DNA from: CAYIYO01 sp964367715 | GTDB taxonomy: Bacteria; Chlamydiota; Chlamydiia; Chlamydiales; Criblamydiaceae | Length of the DNA stretch: 9,495 bases | Direction: 5' to 3' | Assembly (NCBI GenBank): GCA_964367715.1 | Contig: CAYIYO010000064.1 | Span: forward strand, 1-9,495 | Shown here: in pieces, positions 1-7,137 of the stretch | Layout: every line of letters starts with the position of its first letter | How positions within the stretch are numbered: position 1 is the first letter of the stretch | The notes under the pieces: generated by a model | Told to the model about the DNA's origin: nothing | What the model saw: only the letters and a program-made list of their open reading frames with translations | The model's database searches: none | Position numbers and translations under genes: made by a program

Positions 1-42
1 AGGCCTCCACTCCGCTGCGCTGCGTTCCGACCTTCGCTGTAA

Positions 43-110
43 GATGCCGGCTCTTCGAGCCTGATGCAAATTTTTACTTACTTTGGACTCCCAAAAATGC
101 CAAAATCCAG
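43..110 (-). repeat. Hairpin-bearing dispersed repeat, copy A
   Basis: Read on the minus strand, this stretch matches 9315-9410 on the plus strand in two blocks. The first block of about 36 bases has about 30 identities and the second of about 25 bases has about 24, counted by eye. Copy A lacks about 33 bases present between the blocks in the other copy. The core hairpin pairs GGCTC with GAGCC around a 3-base loop at 49-61. A second short stem, TGGAT with GTCCA, is kept with a G-U pair. The family and function are unknown to me. Confidence 0.65.
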
Positions 111-123
111 TATCATGAAAGCG

Positions 124-142
124 ATAAAAACCTTATTAAAGG
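124..142 (-). terminator. Weak terminator-like hairpin after the lpxB operon
   Basis: Read on the minus strand, a 4-bp stem (CCTT with AAGG, loop TAAT) is followed directly by TTTTTAT. It lies about 55 bases past the stop codon of the DUF374 gene. The stem is short and AT-rich, so this is only a candidate intrinsic terminator. Confidence 0.3.
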
Positions 143-195
143 CGTCGTGATAGTTATACGCAACTTGGGTTGGTCTATTTATGAATAAGAAGGTT

Positions 196-846
196 TTACA
201 TGAGCGATTGCTCGACTAAGGCAATTTCTTCTTTTGAGGGGAGGTTACCATTTTCTTCGAGACGATAAGGCGTGCCAAAGGTGGCGGTGATAGTAGAAAA
301 GGGTTTAGGGAATTGCATTTTGTCCCACGAATTGAGTTCCCAGTAGCGGCTAGCCGACCAGCTGAAGGGGATAATATAGGCGTTAGTTGCTTTTGCGGCG
401 TGGAGAGCGCCCGCTTTCACTTTATAGCGCGGACCGCGCGGACCATCGGGTGTGATCACAACGATTTGGTTTTTATTTCTTAATGTATCAATGACCATGT
501 TTAGTGCTTTGAGACGATCGTTATGGGGGACGCGGATGCTGTGTCCGATGGAATAGCTCTCAACGATTGTAGAGAGGAGTTCTCCGTCTCGACTTTGGCT
601 GATGAGAGCAGCGTAATCAAATTCGCGTGCACAGGAAAATAAGAGTTCGGGAGTGATCGCTAGACGATTGTGCCACAACAATAAGATGCATGGGGATTCT
701 TTAGCCCGTGATTTAAATGGATCGATTCCTTCGATGTGCACTTTGCATGTTTTAAATAGGAGATGAAGGAAAAAGCTTCCAATGTGCGCGCCGATGGTGG
801 GGAGTGTCTTGTGTTTGAGGTGGTAATACCATTTCTTTATTTGCAT
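196..846 (-). CDS. DUF374 lysophospholipid acyltransferase-like protein
   Basis: The product is 216 residues and belongs to the DUF374 group, which is related to the LPLAT acyltransferases. What supports this is WHN at 58-60 (the place of the usual acyltransferase histidine motif), SQSRDGE at 83-89 and PDGPRGP at 133-139, all typical of DUF374. A hydrophobic stretch at about 16-32 could associate with the inner membrane. The frame stays open upstream to 939, but that would overlap lpxB by about 100 bases and add an arginine- and cysteine-rich tail unlike the family. The ATG at 846 starts a well-matched N-terminus and overlaps the end of lpxB by 10 bases, implying translational coupling. Its place right after lpxB suggests a lipid A or envelope lipid acylation role. 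That role is inferred from context; the substrate is not known from sequence. Confidence 0.85.
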   Translation of the reverse strand: MQIKKWYYHLKHKTLPTIGAHIGSFFLHLLFKTCKVHIEGIDPFKSRAKESPCILLLWHNRLAITPELLFSCAREFDYAALISQSRDGELLSTIVESYSIGHSIRVPHNDRLKALNMVIDTLRNKNQIVVITPDGPRGPRYKVKAGALHAAKATNAYIIPFSWSASRYWELNSWDKMQFPKPFSTITATFGTPYRLEENGNLPSKEEIALVEQSLM

Positions 847-2012
847 TGCAGCCCCCGCTCTAGGATTGCTTGAGCGGCATTTGCGGCGGCATTGTGGTTG
901 CCGAGAAGTTGGGCGATTGCGTGGCATCCTGCAATGCATTGCTGGCGGGCTTTTTGATCGGAAATGAACGCTTCAAGAGCGTTTGCGATATCATTTACGC
1001 AAAGATTACGTTCATAGAATTCGGGAAAGAGGGTACGCGTTGCGAGGATATTGACGATGCAGTAATGGGACATATTCAAGCGAATGAGATATTTAGCGAT
1101 AAAACGATTGATCCAGGAAAGTTCGTACATGACAACGGTGGGGCAGTCATGAAGAGCGAGTTCTAATGTGACTGTTCCGGATTTTGCTAGTGCGGCGACG
1201 CTTGCTTGCATGAGCTCCTGCGAGTACTCTCCTGGAATTAAAAATAAATCTTGTCCTAGGTTCAGGGTGGATTCTCGCACATGTTTCATTATCTTATCGA
1301 GCAGCCGTTCATTTGCATATGAAAGAGCGAAACGTAGATTAGGATGCTGTCGCACCAGTTGTTCGGCGACGGCAAGCTGTTTGGGAAGATTGAGATCGAT
1401 TTCTCCTTTTCTGCTTCCGGGAAAAAGAGCGACGAGAGGGTCGGTGTCCACAAGGTTGAGTTCTTCTTTCCAATTGCTTCTGTAGACGAGGGAGTTGATC
1501 CGTTCTTTTGTCGGATTCCCCACATAACGTAAAGGAAGAGAAGTATGAGAATAATATTTTGCTTCAAAAGGATAGGTCGTAAGGAGTAAGTCATAGTGCA
1601 TGGCTAGAGTGTCGGCACGTCCTGCGCGCCACGCCCAGACAGTGGGGCTTACATATTGAACAATTTTGCCTTTATAGCCTTTGCTGCGTAGGGTCTTTGC
1701 TAGATGGAGATTGAATTCGATGTAATCAATTAAAACAACAGTATCAGGGCGATTGTGAAGGATCCACTTCACGATGGCATTGCGTTTAAAAAATAGACGA
1801 GGCAGCGCAAGAAGGACATCGCTGAATCCCATCACAGCGAAATCTTCCATTTCGAGAACAGGCTGTACGCCAGCAGTGCGCATCTGTGGTCCTGCGACGC
1901 CGCTTATTTCTAATAGAGAATTTTGCTTTTTCAATGCGTGACACAAATCAGCCCCGAGCTGATCCCCGCTGGGTTCTCCAGCAAACATAAAAATTTTAGA
2001 GGAGGAGCTCAT
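837..2012 (-). CDS. lpxB: Lipid-A-disaccharide synthase LpxB
   Basis: LpxB is a family 19 glycosyltransferase that condenses UDP-2,3-diacylglucosamine with lipid X (2,3-diacylglucosamine-1-phosphate) to give the tetra-acylated lipid A disaccharide at the inner face of the inner membrane. The 391 residues are close to the usual 380-390. Motifs in order are GEPSGD at 12-17, MGFSDVL at 61-67, YVSPTVWAWR at 120-129, FPGSRKGEI at 197-205 and KSGTVTLE at 277-284, followed by a C-terminal NI...PEF segment at about 320-332. The position usually read as GHP is GNP here (Asn166). The ATG at 2012 overlaps the stop of the LAB_N gene as ATGA, and AAGGCGG lies a few bases upstream as a weak ribosome site. 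In Chlamydia, as I recall, LpxB carries an N-terminal LAB_N extension and is about 600 residues. Here the two parts are separate genes. Confidence 0.96.
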   Translation of the reverse strand: MSSSSKIFMFAGEPSGDQLGADLCHALKKQNSLLEISGVAGPQMRTAGVQPVLEMEDFAVMGFSDVLLALPRLFFKRNAIVKWILHNRPDTVVLIDYIEFNLHLAKTLRSKGYKGKIVQYVSPTVWAWRAGRADTLAMHYDLLLTTYPFEAKYYSHTSLPLRYVGNPTKERINSLVYRSNWKEELNLVDTDPLVALFPGSRKGEIDLNLPKQLAVAEQLVRQHPNLRFALSYANERLLDKIMKHVRESTLNLGQDLFLIPGEYSQELMQASVAALAKSGTVTLELALHDCPTVVMYELSWINRFIAKYLIRLNMSHYCIVNILATRTLFPEFYERNLCVNDIANALEAFISDQKARQQCIAGCHAIAQLLGNHNAAANAAQAILERGLQCK

Positions 2013-2701
2013 GAAGCCGCCTTTTTTGAGCGGTGGATTAGCATAAGGTTGCGGATGTACGGAATGAGACTTAATGCTGGTCCAATTAAATTAACGGGAT
2101 CTTTGATCTGCGCAAAGTAGAAAAGGCAAAGAAGGTCGCCAATGAGACTGATCCACCAGAAAGAGGGGCTCAACGTGCTTTTTTTATTGCGTTCTGCATT
2201 CCACCATTGCACCCAAAAGCGGCTGGCAAAAAGGACGATTCCAATGAAGCCGACGATATGCCAATAAAAGCTGAGGTAGAGGATACGGTGCTGAGACCAG
2301 GGAGAGAGGGGAATGCGAAACCAGTGGCTTACCCCTTCAAACACCATTCCTTGGGCCAGGAAAGCCAGAGCTGTTAATGCAATAGTGGCAAAAAGAAGGA
2401 GAAATACCGTTTTTAATGAGGCATGTTTTTCTTTCATTAAGTTGATGTTACGCCAGGAGATAACAGCATTGCATCCTTGTACGACACACACATGAAATTG
2501 CAGTTGAATTAAGGCATGCAGCATCAACAAGACATTTCCTAAGATGGAAAGTTGCCAAAATTTTTTAGTAACAACACTTTCTTTTTTAATTTCGCTTTGA
2601 ATCCATTGCAGTAATGCGCGGCCTCCAAAGGCAGCGGAGGAGAGGAATCCTAAAGGATAAAGAACTTCGCGCCATTGTTCTGCATTCGCTTCAAAAATCA
2701 C
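2009..2701 (-). CDS. LAB_N (lipid A biosynthesis N-terminal domain) membrane protein
   Basis: This 230-residue protein is mostly hydrophobic, with about six to seven membrane segments, and contains two LAB_N repeats at about 17-90 and 151-222. Each repeat shows an R...QW core, then FW, a glycine-bearing hydrophobic helix, and an end such as YIRNLML in the second copy. The family is found fused to LpxB in chlamydiae and next to glycosyltransferases in other bacteria; its biochemical role is not settled. I chose the GTG at 2701: it forms GTGA with the stop of the glycosyltransferase gene and has AAGGA six bases upstream. An in-frame ATG at 2749 would add 16 residues but lacks a ribosome site and lies inside the upstream gene. 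The stop overlaps lpxB as ATGA, so coupled expression with LpxB is likely. A membrane role supporting LpxB or the glycosyltransferase is inferred. Confidence 0.87.
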   Translation of the reverse strand: MIFEANAEQWREVLYPLGFLSSAAFGGRALLQWIQSEIKKESVVTKKFWQLSILGNVLLMLHALIQLQFHVCVVQGCNAVISWRNINLMKEKHASLKTVFLLLFATIALTALAFLAQGMVFEGVSHWFRIPLSPWSQHRILYLSFYWHIVGFIGIVLFASRFWVQWWNAERNKKSTLSPSFWWISLIGDLLCLFYFAQIKDPVNLIGPALSLIPYIRNLMLIHRSKKAAS

Positions 2702-3414
2702 ATCATTTCCTTTTCTATTTGATAGCCAAGGTGGCGTTTTCTCATCCAACGCACAGCAAGCATATCTGCAACGGTATTAAACGAACGATTGAAGAAGTTG
2801 TATTTGGTTTTTCCATGTGTACGTGGACGATGGTTAACGGGAAGTTCGTGGATGCGGAATCCTTCGTTATTGAAAAGTGCAGGAAGGAAGCGATGCATCC
2901 CATTAAAAAGTTTAATGCGCTGCAAGCAGGAGGCTCGATACAACTTTAATGAGCAGCCGGTATCACTGACTCCATCTTCGCATAGGCGAGAGCGGATTTT
3001 ATTCGCGAAGAACGAAGGGATTTTTTTTGACCAAGGATCTTTCCTATTGTGGCGATAGCCGCAGATGAGGTCGTAATTGTCTGCTTCTTTGATCAAAGTG
3101 GGAATATCGGCAGGATCATTTTGTCCGTCCCCATCGATAGTGATAATGAATTCTCCTTGTGCATTGCGGAATCCGGCATCGAAGGCGCTGGATTGTCCAT
3201 AGTTGCGGTCGAACTTTAAAATGCGAAGATAGGGACGGCTTTCTGCTAGGCCTTGAAGTATTTTTAATGTGTCGTCGGTTGAGCCATCATCGATGCACAG
3301 TAGTTCCCAAGCAGCGCCCACACTCGCCATTACCGGATCAATCTCTTCAATCAAGTGGGTGATGCTTTCTTCTTCGTTTTTTAAAGGAATAATTACGGAA
3401 TATTTGGGCTTCAT
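2698..3414 (-). CDS. Family 2 glycosyltransferase, DPM1/ArnC-like
   Basis: The product is 238 residues with a GT-A fold of family 2, resembling polyprenyl-phosphate sugar transferases (DPM1, ArnC). Numbering from the ATG, it shows the N-terminal strand YSVIIPLKNEE at 5-15, the nucleotide-binding DDGSTDD at 42-48, the metal-binding DGDGQNDP at 94-101, DTGCSLK at 151-157, GMHRF at 172-176, and HRPR..GKTKY near 195-205. The C-terminus lacks the paired membrane helices seen in ArnC or GtrB, so the enzyme looks soluble or peripheral. The ATG at 3414 has AAGGA six bases upstream; a TTG at 3420 sits too close to that site. It is the first gene of the four-gene lipid A cluster and overlaps the LAB_N gene by four bases. 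A candidate minus-10 box (TATACT) lies at 3448-3443, without a clear minus-35. Donor and acceptor cannot be told from sequence. Confidence 0.9.
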   Translation of the reverse strand: MKPKYSVIIPLKNEEESITHLIEEIDPVMASVGAAWELLCIDDGSTDDTLKILQGLAESRPYLRILKFDRNYGQSSAFDAGFRNAQGEFIITIDGDGQNDPADIPTLIKEADNYDLICGYRHNRKDPWSKKIPSFFANKIRSRLCEDGVSDTGCSLKLYRASCLQRIKLFNGMHRFLPALFNNEGFRIHELPVNHRPRTHGKTKYNFFNRSFNTVADMLAVRWMRKRHLGYQIEKEMM

Positions 3415-3484
3415 ATGCAATCCTTTTCTGTAAGTTAAGAATAGTATAAACGGGGTCTAATATTAAAATCCACAAAGTCGAGTC

Positions 3485-3532
3485 TATACCGTTCGTGGCC
3501 CAAAAATCAAATTTTGAACCACGAACCGTATA
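3485..3532. repeat. Imperfect 21-bp inverted repeat
   Basis: The arms at 3485-3505 and 3512-3532 pair at 18 of 21 positions around a six-base loop. Each arm begins or ends with TATA and contains GTTCGTGG or its complement. It abuts and slightly overlaps the next palindrome. It sits in the gap between the hydrolase gene and the glycosyltransferase gene, so its RNA could act as a processing or termination structure. There is no U tract typical of an intrinsic terminator. Confidence 0.75.
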
Positions 3533-3578
3533 TACACAAGTGAATTTAAAAACCGATTCTTGATTTCACTTGTGTATA
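3531..3578. mobile_element. 48-bp MITE-like element (short form)
   Basis: Perfect 14-bp terminal inverted repeats, TATACACAAGTGAA, lie at 3531-3544 and 3565-3578. If the outermost TA on each side is read as a target duplication, the termini are TACACAAG and CTTGTGTA, a pattern compatible with IS630/Tc1-type insertion at TA. The right 34 bases (3546-3579) are identical to 9160-9193 at the end of a longer relative, and 19 bases at the left end (3528-3546) are also identical. It ends two bases before the hydrolase stop codon region. It encodes nothing; mobility is inferred from the two copies. Confidence 0.65.
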
Positions 3579-3579
3579 A

Positions 3580-4329
3580 TTATAGCAAATGGGATTTTAC
3601 CCATTCAGCACCCGCTTTAAATATTTCGGAAGAGGTTCCATGTCCTTTGTGTCCGATCGAAGGAGAAATAATAAGTTCGACAGCAGGGGAGCGGTGTCCC
3701 TGTTGGTAGCTAGCTTCTGTCAATTCCTCGATAAAATGAAAACACTGTTTCGTGCCAACGCGATGGTCACGATTGCCGATATAAAAGCGTAGGTGGCGTC
3801 CGACAAGAGCGGGCACCTGATGAATCAACGCGAGGGATTCTGCGAGCGGTGTGCTTCCGTGCAAACGAAATTCTTCCATCAAAACAAGTGTTGTTAAAGG
3901 GGCGAAGGCGACGATAGTCGTGAATTGGGAAACCCGTGCCGCCAGCTGGCAGGCGATGAAGCCTCCGCGAGAAAGTCCTCCAACGGCCATCTTATTGGCG
4001 TCGACATAGCCTGCGTGGATAAGAAAATCGATATTTTCTTTCGCCTGCTCTAGGAATTTTTCAAAAAAATTGGTTCCGTTTCGCAAGGCGTCTCCCCAAA
4101 GGGTCATCGCCTCATTTGTTGCGAAATCGCTTCCATGGTAGGGCAATGTAAACGAAAAGCAGCGCACTTCGGTTCCTTGAAAGGACTCAACAGGAGCGCA
4201 GAGGGGAGCCAGCGTTAAACTTTCCTCTCCAGACAGTGCAAAATAAAAAAAGGAGGGAAGGGGTCCCTTCTCTAGCGAAGGTCCGAGATGAAAAACGTCT
4301 AATCCTGAAGGAGTGAGAAGACGGTCCAT
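3580..4329 (-). CDS. Alpha/beta hydrolase, putative serine hydrolase
   Basis: This 249-residue protein has the layout of an alpha/beta hydrolase, close to prolyl-oligopeptidase-type or dienelactone-hydrolase-type enzymes. The nucleophile elbow is GLSRGG at 118-123 with Ser120. The acid is probably Asp188 in GNRDHRVG, and the base is probably His227 or His230 in SIGHKGHGT. The segment ending in PYHG at 63-66 fits an oxyanion-hole strand. No signal peptide or membrane segment is seen, so it is likely cytoplasmic. The ATG at 4329 has AAGAGG four bases upstream and lies 10 bases after the pcnB stop, so the two are probably co-transcribed. The stop codon lies against a MITE-like palindrome, which may have changed the original 3' end of the transcript. 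The substrate is not predictable; the family includes esterases, peptidases and other hydrolases. Confidence 0.85.
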   Translation of the reverse strand: MDRLLTPSGLDVFHLGPSLEKGPLPSFFYFALSGEESLTLAPLCAPVESFQGTEVRCFSFTLPYHGSDFATNEAMTLWGDALRNGTNFFEKFLEQAKENIDFLIHAGYVDANKMAVGGLSRGGFIACQLAARVSQFTTIVAFAPLTTLVLMEEFRLHGSTPLAESLALIHQVPALVGRHLRFYIGNRDHRVGTKQCFHFIEELTEASYQQGHRSPAVELIISPSIGHKGHGTSSEIFKAGAEWVKSHLL

Positions 4330-4339
4330 GTAGCCTCTT

Positions 4340-5578
4340 TCAAGAAGGTTTGGTTTCGTGGTGAGGACGCGGGTGATGGTGCGACCCTTGCTTCGCAGGG
4401 CGCTGACTCAAGTTTTTCCAGGTTTCGTACGTATCGGCAAGTTTAGGATCATCCATTGCACGTAAACGTAGAAACTGGAGTGCCATCGGGAACTCTTTGC
4501 AACGGATAAGGCGTGGCTGTGGATGACGTTTACCCGAAAAAGGGGTAAAGCGGTATTGGGTGGACAAAATAAAGCCGACACCGGCTGTCATCCGTTTTGT
4601 GAATGTCGCAAAGGAAGAAGTGACGAATCCTTGCACGATCGCCCCTGTCAACAGAATGATGTCGGTGATGTGAGGAGTTTTCCCTTTATCAAGAAATTGT
4701 TTTTTTATTTCTTGTTCAAGGATAGGGAATAGAAGGCATGAGGCGAGGACATCGCGGTCGAGGGGACGTTTACTATTGCGTTTGTTGACGACATCGGCCT
4801 GGTCTAGAAAGTCAAATACACGGTCCCCTTGATCGGTGTCGAGGAAATGGGTAAGGCAAGGAAAGAGCAGTTCTAGCATCCCCGACTCGTCCATTAGTTC
4901 GAAGAAGGTGGCGGCAGAGCCCGACTCAAGCATGCGCAAAATTTCTTCTAGAATGCGTGCGGGAGAGCTTTTTTCAATTTCATCGACGCATTCGATAAGA
5001 GCGGCTTGGCACTTTTCTTCGACTTTAAAATCAAAGCGGGCCTGGAATTTGACAAGGCGAATCATGCGCACGGGATCTTGCTTGAATCTAACGATGGGGT
5101 CACCGATCGTTTTAATGACGTTATTATGCACATCATCCCAGCCTCCGACGTAGTCGATGACTTCGTGACTTGCCGGATCATAAAAGAGGCCGTTGATGGT
5201 AAAGTCGCGGCGCAGCGCGTCTTCCTCAGGCGTTCCCCATTGGTTATCGGCAGTGATTAATCCGTCGGTATTTTCCCCTGCACGGAAGGTGGCGACTTCG
5301 ATGATTTTTGGTCCGAAGCGGACATGAGCGAGGCGGAAGCGACGGCCAATAAGTAAACAATTTCTTTGAAAGATGCGTTTTACCTGCTCGGGGCGGGCGG
5401 AAGTGGAGATGTCGAAATCTTTAGGAATTTTTTGCTTTAGCAGGTCGCGGACGCTGCCGCCCACGAGGTAGGCTTCAAAGCCGGCTTCTCTCAGTTTTTC
5501 GATGACGAAGAGGGCGTCGGGATCGATCAGATGAGTATCGATGTCGTGTTCAGTGGCTAGATATGTCTTACGTGTCAC
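4340..5578 (-). CDS. pcnB: Poly(A) polymerase PcnB
   Basis: This class II nucleotidyltransferase of 412 residues most likely adds 3' poly(A) tails that mark RNAs for decay. The head domain has GGSVRDLL at 40-47 and the catalytic metal-binding pair in DFD at 54-56, followed by IGRRFRL at 77-83, EEDALRRDFTINGLFYD at 118-134 and DPVRMIRLVKF at 168-178. The GRRFRLAHV signature favours poly(A) polymerase over CCA-adding enzyme, though the families are close. The tail is rich in His, Pro and Arg. The start is a GTG at 5578; an in-frame stop lies just upstream, and the family N-terminus (IDPDALFVIEKL) begins at about residue 18, so the protein is complete. The ribosome site is poor. A promoter candidate lies at 5627-5656. 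I recall pcnB and lpxB as neighbours in Chlamydia; here two genes and two palindromes lie between pcnB and the LAB_N/lpxB pair. Confidence 0.93.
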   Translation of the reverse strand: MTRKTYLATEHDIDTHLIDPDALFVIEKLREAGFEAYLVGGSVRDLLKQKIPKDFDISTSARPEQVKRIFQRNCLLIGRRFRLAHVRFGPKIIEVATFRAGENTDGLITADNQWGTPEEDALRRDFTINGLFYDPASHEVIDYVGGWDDVHNNVIKTIGDPIVRFKQDPVRMIRLVKFQARFDFKVEEKCQAALIECVDEIEKSSPARILEEILRMLESGSAATFFELMDESGMLELLFPCLTHFLDTDQGDRVFDFLDQADVVNKRNSKRPLDRDVLASCLLFPILEQEIKKQFLDKGKTPHITDIILLTGAIVQGFVTSSFATFTKRMTAGVGFILSTQYRFTPFSGKRHPQPRLIRCKEFPMALQFLRLRAMDDPKLADTYETWKNLSQRPAKQGSHHHPRPHHETKPS

Positions 5579-5626
5579 AGTTATAATTACTTAGGAGTGT
5601 TGATGTTACCAGTGAGGTCCGCTTCA

Positions 5627-5656
5627 ATGCTAGTCGATTCCCTCTCTTAAAGTCAA
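5627..5656 (-). promoter_or_regulatory. Putative sigma70-type promoter for pcnB
   Basis: Read on the minus strand, TTGACT (5656-5651) and TAGCAT (5632-5627) are separated by 18 bases. The predicted start would leave a leader of about 40 bases before the GTG of pcnB. Confidence 0.5.
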
Positions 5657-5700
5657 GTCTTTTACCTCCTGCAGAAGGCGTATCAACGATTGGATTTTCC

Positions 5701-5734
5701 TTGATTGCCATCGAGGAATCGAGTAATTTATACG
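5701..5734 (+). promoter_or_regulatory. Putative promoter for glmM-glmS
   Basis: Two overlapping readings are possible: TTGATT (5701-5706) with TAATTT (5724-5729) at 17-base spacing, or TTGCCA (5705-5710) with TATACG (5729-5734) at 18-base spacing. Either gives a leader of about 25-35 bases before glmM. No glmS-type ribozyme or other large structured leader would fit in that length. Confidence 0.4.
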
Positions 5735-5765
5735 TATTAAAATTGAGATTGAAAAGGGAAATACA

Positions 5766-7136
5766 ATGAGTTCGACACTGGGATCAAATAAAATTTTTGG
5801 AACGGACGGCGTTAGAGGAAAAGCCAATGAATATCCGATGACCGTTGAAGTAGCATTGGCGTTAGGCCGAGCGGTAGGGCGGATGTTTAAGCGCCACAAT
5901 GGACGGCACCGCGTCATCATCGGAAAAGACACGCGCCTTTCGTGCTACATGTTCGAAAATGCGTTGATTGCAGGCATGTGCTCCATGGGCCTCGATACAT
6001 TGATGGTCGGACCCCTCCCTACTCCAGGCGTCGCTTTTCTTACGCGTGCCTACCGTGCCGATGCCGGTGTCGTGATCTCCGCTTCGCACAATCCTTTTTA
6101 CGACAATGGAATTAAGTTTTTTTCTTCTGAAGGATTTAAATTCTCTGAGGAATGGGAGAAACAGGTTGAAGAGTTGATCCTTACCCGTCATTTTGAAGAC
6201 TGCTTACCGGGCGACACGGAGATTGGACGCAATTTTAAAATTGTCGACGCCGATGGACGCTACATTGAATTTGCCAAAAGTACATTTCCTAAACACCATT
6301 CGCTTAAAGGGTTAAAAATCGCCCTCGATAGCGGGAACGGCGCCGGCTACCGGGTTGCTCCTCTAATTTTCAGAGAACTCGATGCGGAAGTCTTCGAATA
6401 TGGCAACCGCCCTGACGGTCTTAATATCAATAAAGGATGCGGCGCGCTGCATCCAGAATATGTCCAATCAAAAGTCTTAGAGCACCAAGCGGATGTCGGA
6501 ATCGCACTCGACGGCGATGCCGATCGAGTGGTCTTAGTAGATGAAAAAGGACGCATCATCGACGGCGACATGATGGTCGCAATCTGTGCGCGCGAAATGA
6601 AAAAACGCGGCATCCTAAAGCACAATACCGTGGTCTCTACAGTCATGTGTAACATGGGATTCCTCAAGGCGATGCGCAGAGAGGGAATAGAAGTTGTGCA
6701 ATCGCAAGTGGGGGATCGTTATGTTATCCAAGACATGATCAAAAAAGGCATCAACCTTGGCGGAGAACAAAGTGGCCACGTGATTTTTTCTGATTGGAAT
6801 ACAACAGGAGATGGATTAGTCACGGCGTTGCAAGTGTTAGGAATCATGGTGACGACAGGCACGACTCTAAGCCAACTCGCGAATGTGATGGAGAAATTTC
6901 CTCAAACAATCGTGAATGTAAAAGTAAAAGAGAAACTCCCAATCCATTCTCTCCCAAAAGTGGCACACGTAATCAAAGAAGTAGAAAAACTTCTAGGCGA
7001 TTCCGGACGTATCTTTGTTCGCTATTCCGGAACGGAAAAGATTTGCCGAGTGATGGTTGAAGGAGAGGATGACAATAAAATAATTGAATATGCGAATCGC
7101 GTTGCAGAGACACTGAAGACTGAAATAGGGGAATGA
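5766..7136 (+). CDS. glmM: Phosphoglucosamine mutase GlmM
   Basis: GlmM interconverts glucosamine-6-phosphate and glucosamine-1-phosphate, supplying UDP-GlcNAc synthesis for peptidoglycan precursors and lipid A. The 456 residues are near the usual 445-450 and show all four domains: an N-terminal KIFGTDGVRG at 9-18, the phosphoserine loop ISASHNP at 104-110 with catalytic Ser107, the metal loop DGDADR at 249-254, the sugar loop GGEQSGH at 332-338, and the C-terminal phosphate-binding RYSGTEK at 419-425. The usual RPSGTEP reads RYSGTEK here, with the Ser-Gly-Thr-Glu core kept. The ATG at 5766 has AAGGGA at good spacing. glmS follows after one base. Chlamydial copies were historically labelled mrsA or phosphohexose mutase; the glmM sequence motifs and its pairing with glmS favour glucosamine over other phosphosugars. 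Confidence 0.95.
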   Translation: MSSTLGSNKIFGTDGVRGKANEYPMTVEVALALGRAVGRMFKRHNGRHRVIIGKDTRLSCYMFENALIAGMCSMGLDTLMVGPLPTPGVAFLTRAYRADAGVVISASHNPFYDNGIKFFSSEGFKFSEEWEKQVEELILTRHFEDCLPGDTEIGRNFKIVDADGRYIEFAKSTFPKHHSLKGLKIALDSGNGAGYRVAPLIFRELDAEVFEYGNRPDGLNINKGCGALHPEYVQSKVLEHQADVGIALDGDADRVVLVDEKGRIIDGDMMVAICAREMKKRGILKHNTVVSTVMCNMGFLKAMRREGIEVVQSQVGDRYVIQDMIKKGINLGGEQSGHVIFSDWNTTGDGLVTALQVLGIMVTTGTTLSQLANVMEKFPQTIVNVKVKEKLPIHSLPKVAHVIKEVEKLLGDSGRIFVRYSGTEKICRVMVEGEDDNKIIEYANRVAETLKTEIGE

Positions 7137-7137
7137 T

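Larger units (their letters stand above)
1..195. other. Non-coding left edge
   Basis: No convincing gene is seen here. The first 45 or so bases are markedly GC-rich compared with the AT-rich stretch that follows. Positions 43-110 hold a hairpin-bearing repeat that recurs near the right end of the window, and positions 124-142 hold a weak terminator-like hairpin for the minus-strand operon. The GC-rich edge may be part of a larger repeat cut off by the window boundary. Confidence 0.5.

Noticed and set aside
846..939. N-terminal extension of the DUF374 protein up to 939
   Set aside because: It would lie fully inside lpxB and has an arginine- and cysteine-rich sequence unlike the family. The ATG at 846 fits better.
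870..1485. Plus-strand open frames opposite lpxB
   Set aside because: They lie antisense to a gene with full family motifs, have no recognisable domain, and look like shadows of its coding sequence.
2701..2749. ATG at 2749 as the start of the LAB_N gene
   Set aside because: It lacks a ribosome site and overlaps the glycosyltransferase gene by 52 bases, while the GTG at 2701 has AAGGA at good spacing and forms a GTGA overlap.
5630..5656. Eight-codon minus-strand micro-ORF starting with TTG, with a perfect AGGAGGT at 5664-5670 upstream
   Set aside because: Its start codon overlaps the minus-35 box of the better supported pcnB promoter, so it would not be transcribed from that promoter, and so short a frame can arise by chance.
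5579..5765. A glmS-type ribozyme or riboswitch upstream of glmM-glmS
   Set aside because: The region is short, shared with the divergent pcnB promoter, and no ribozyme core pattern could be seen. The predicted leader is only about 30 bases.
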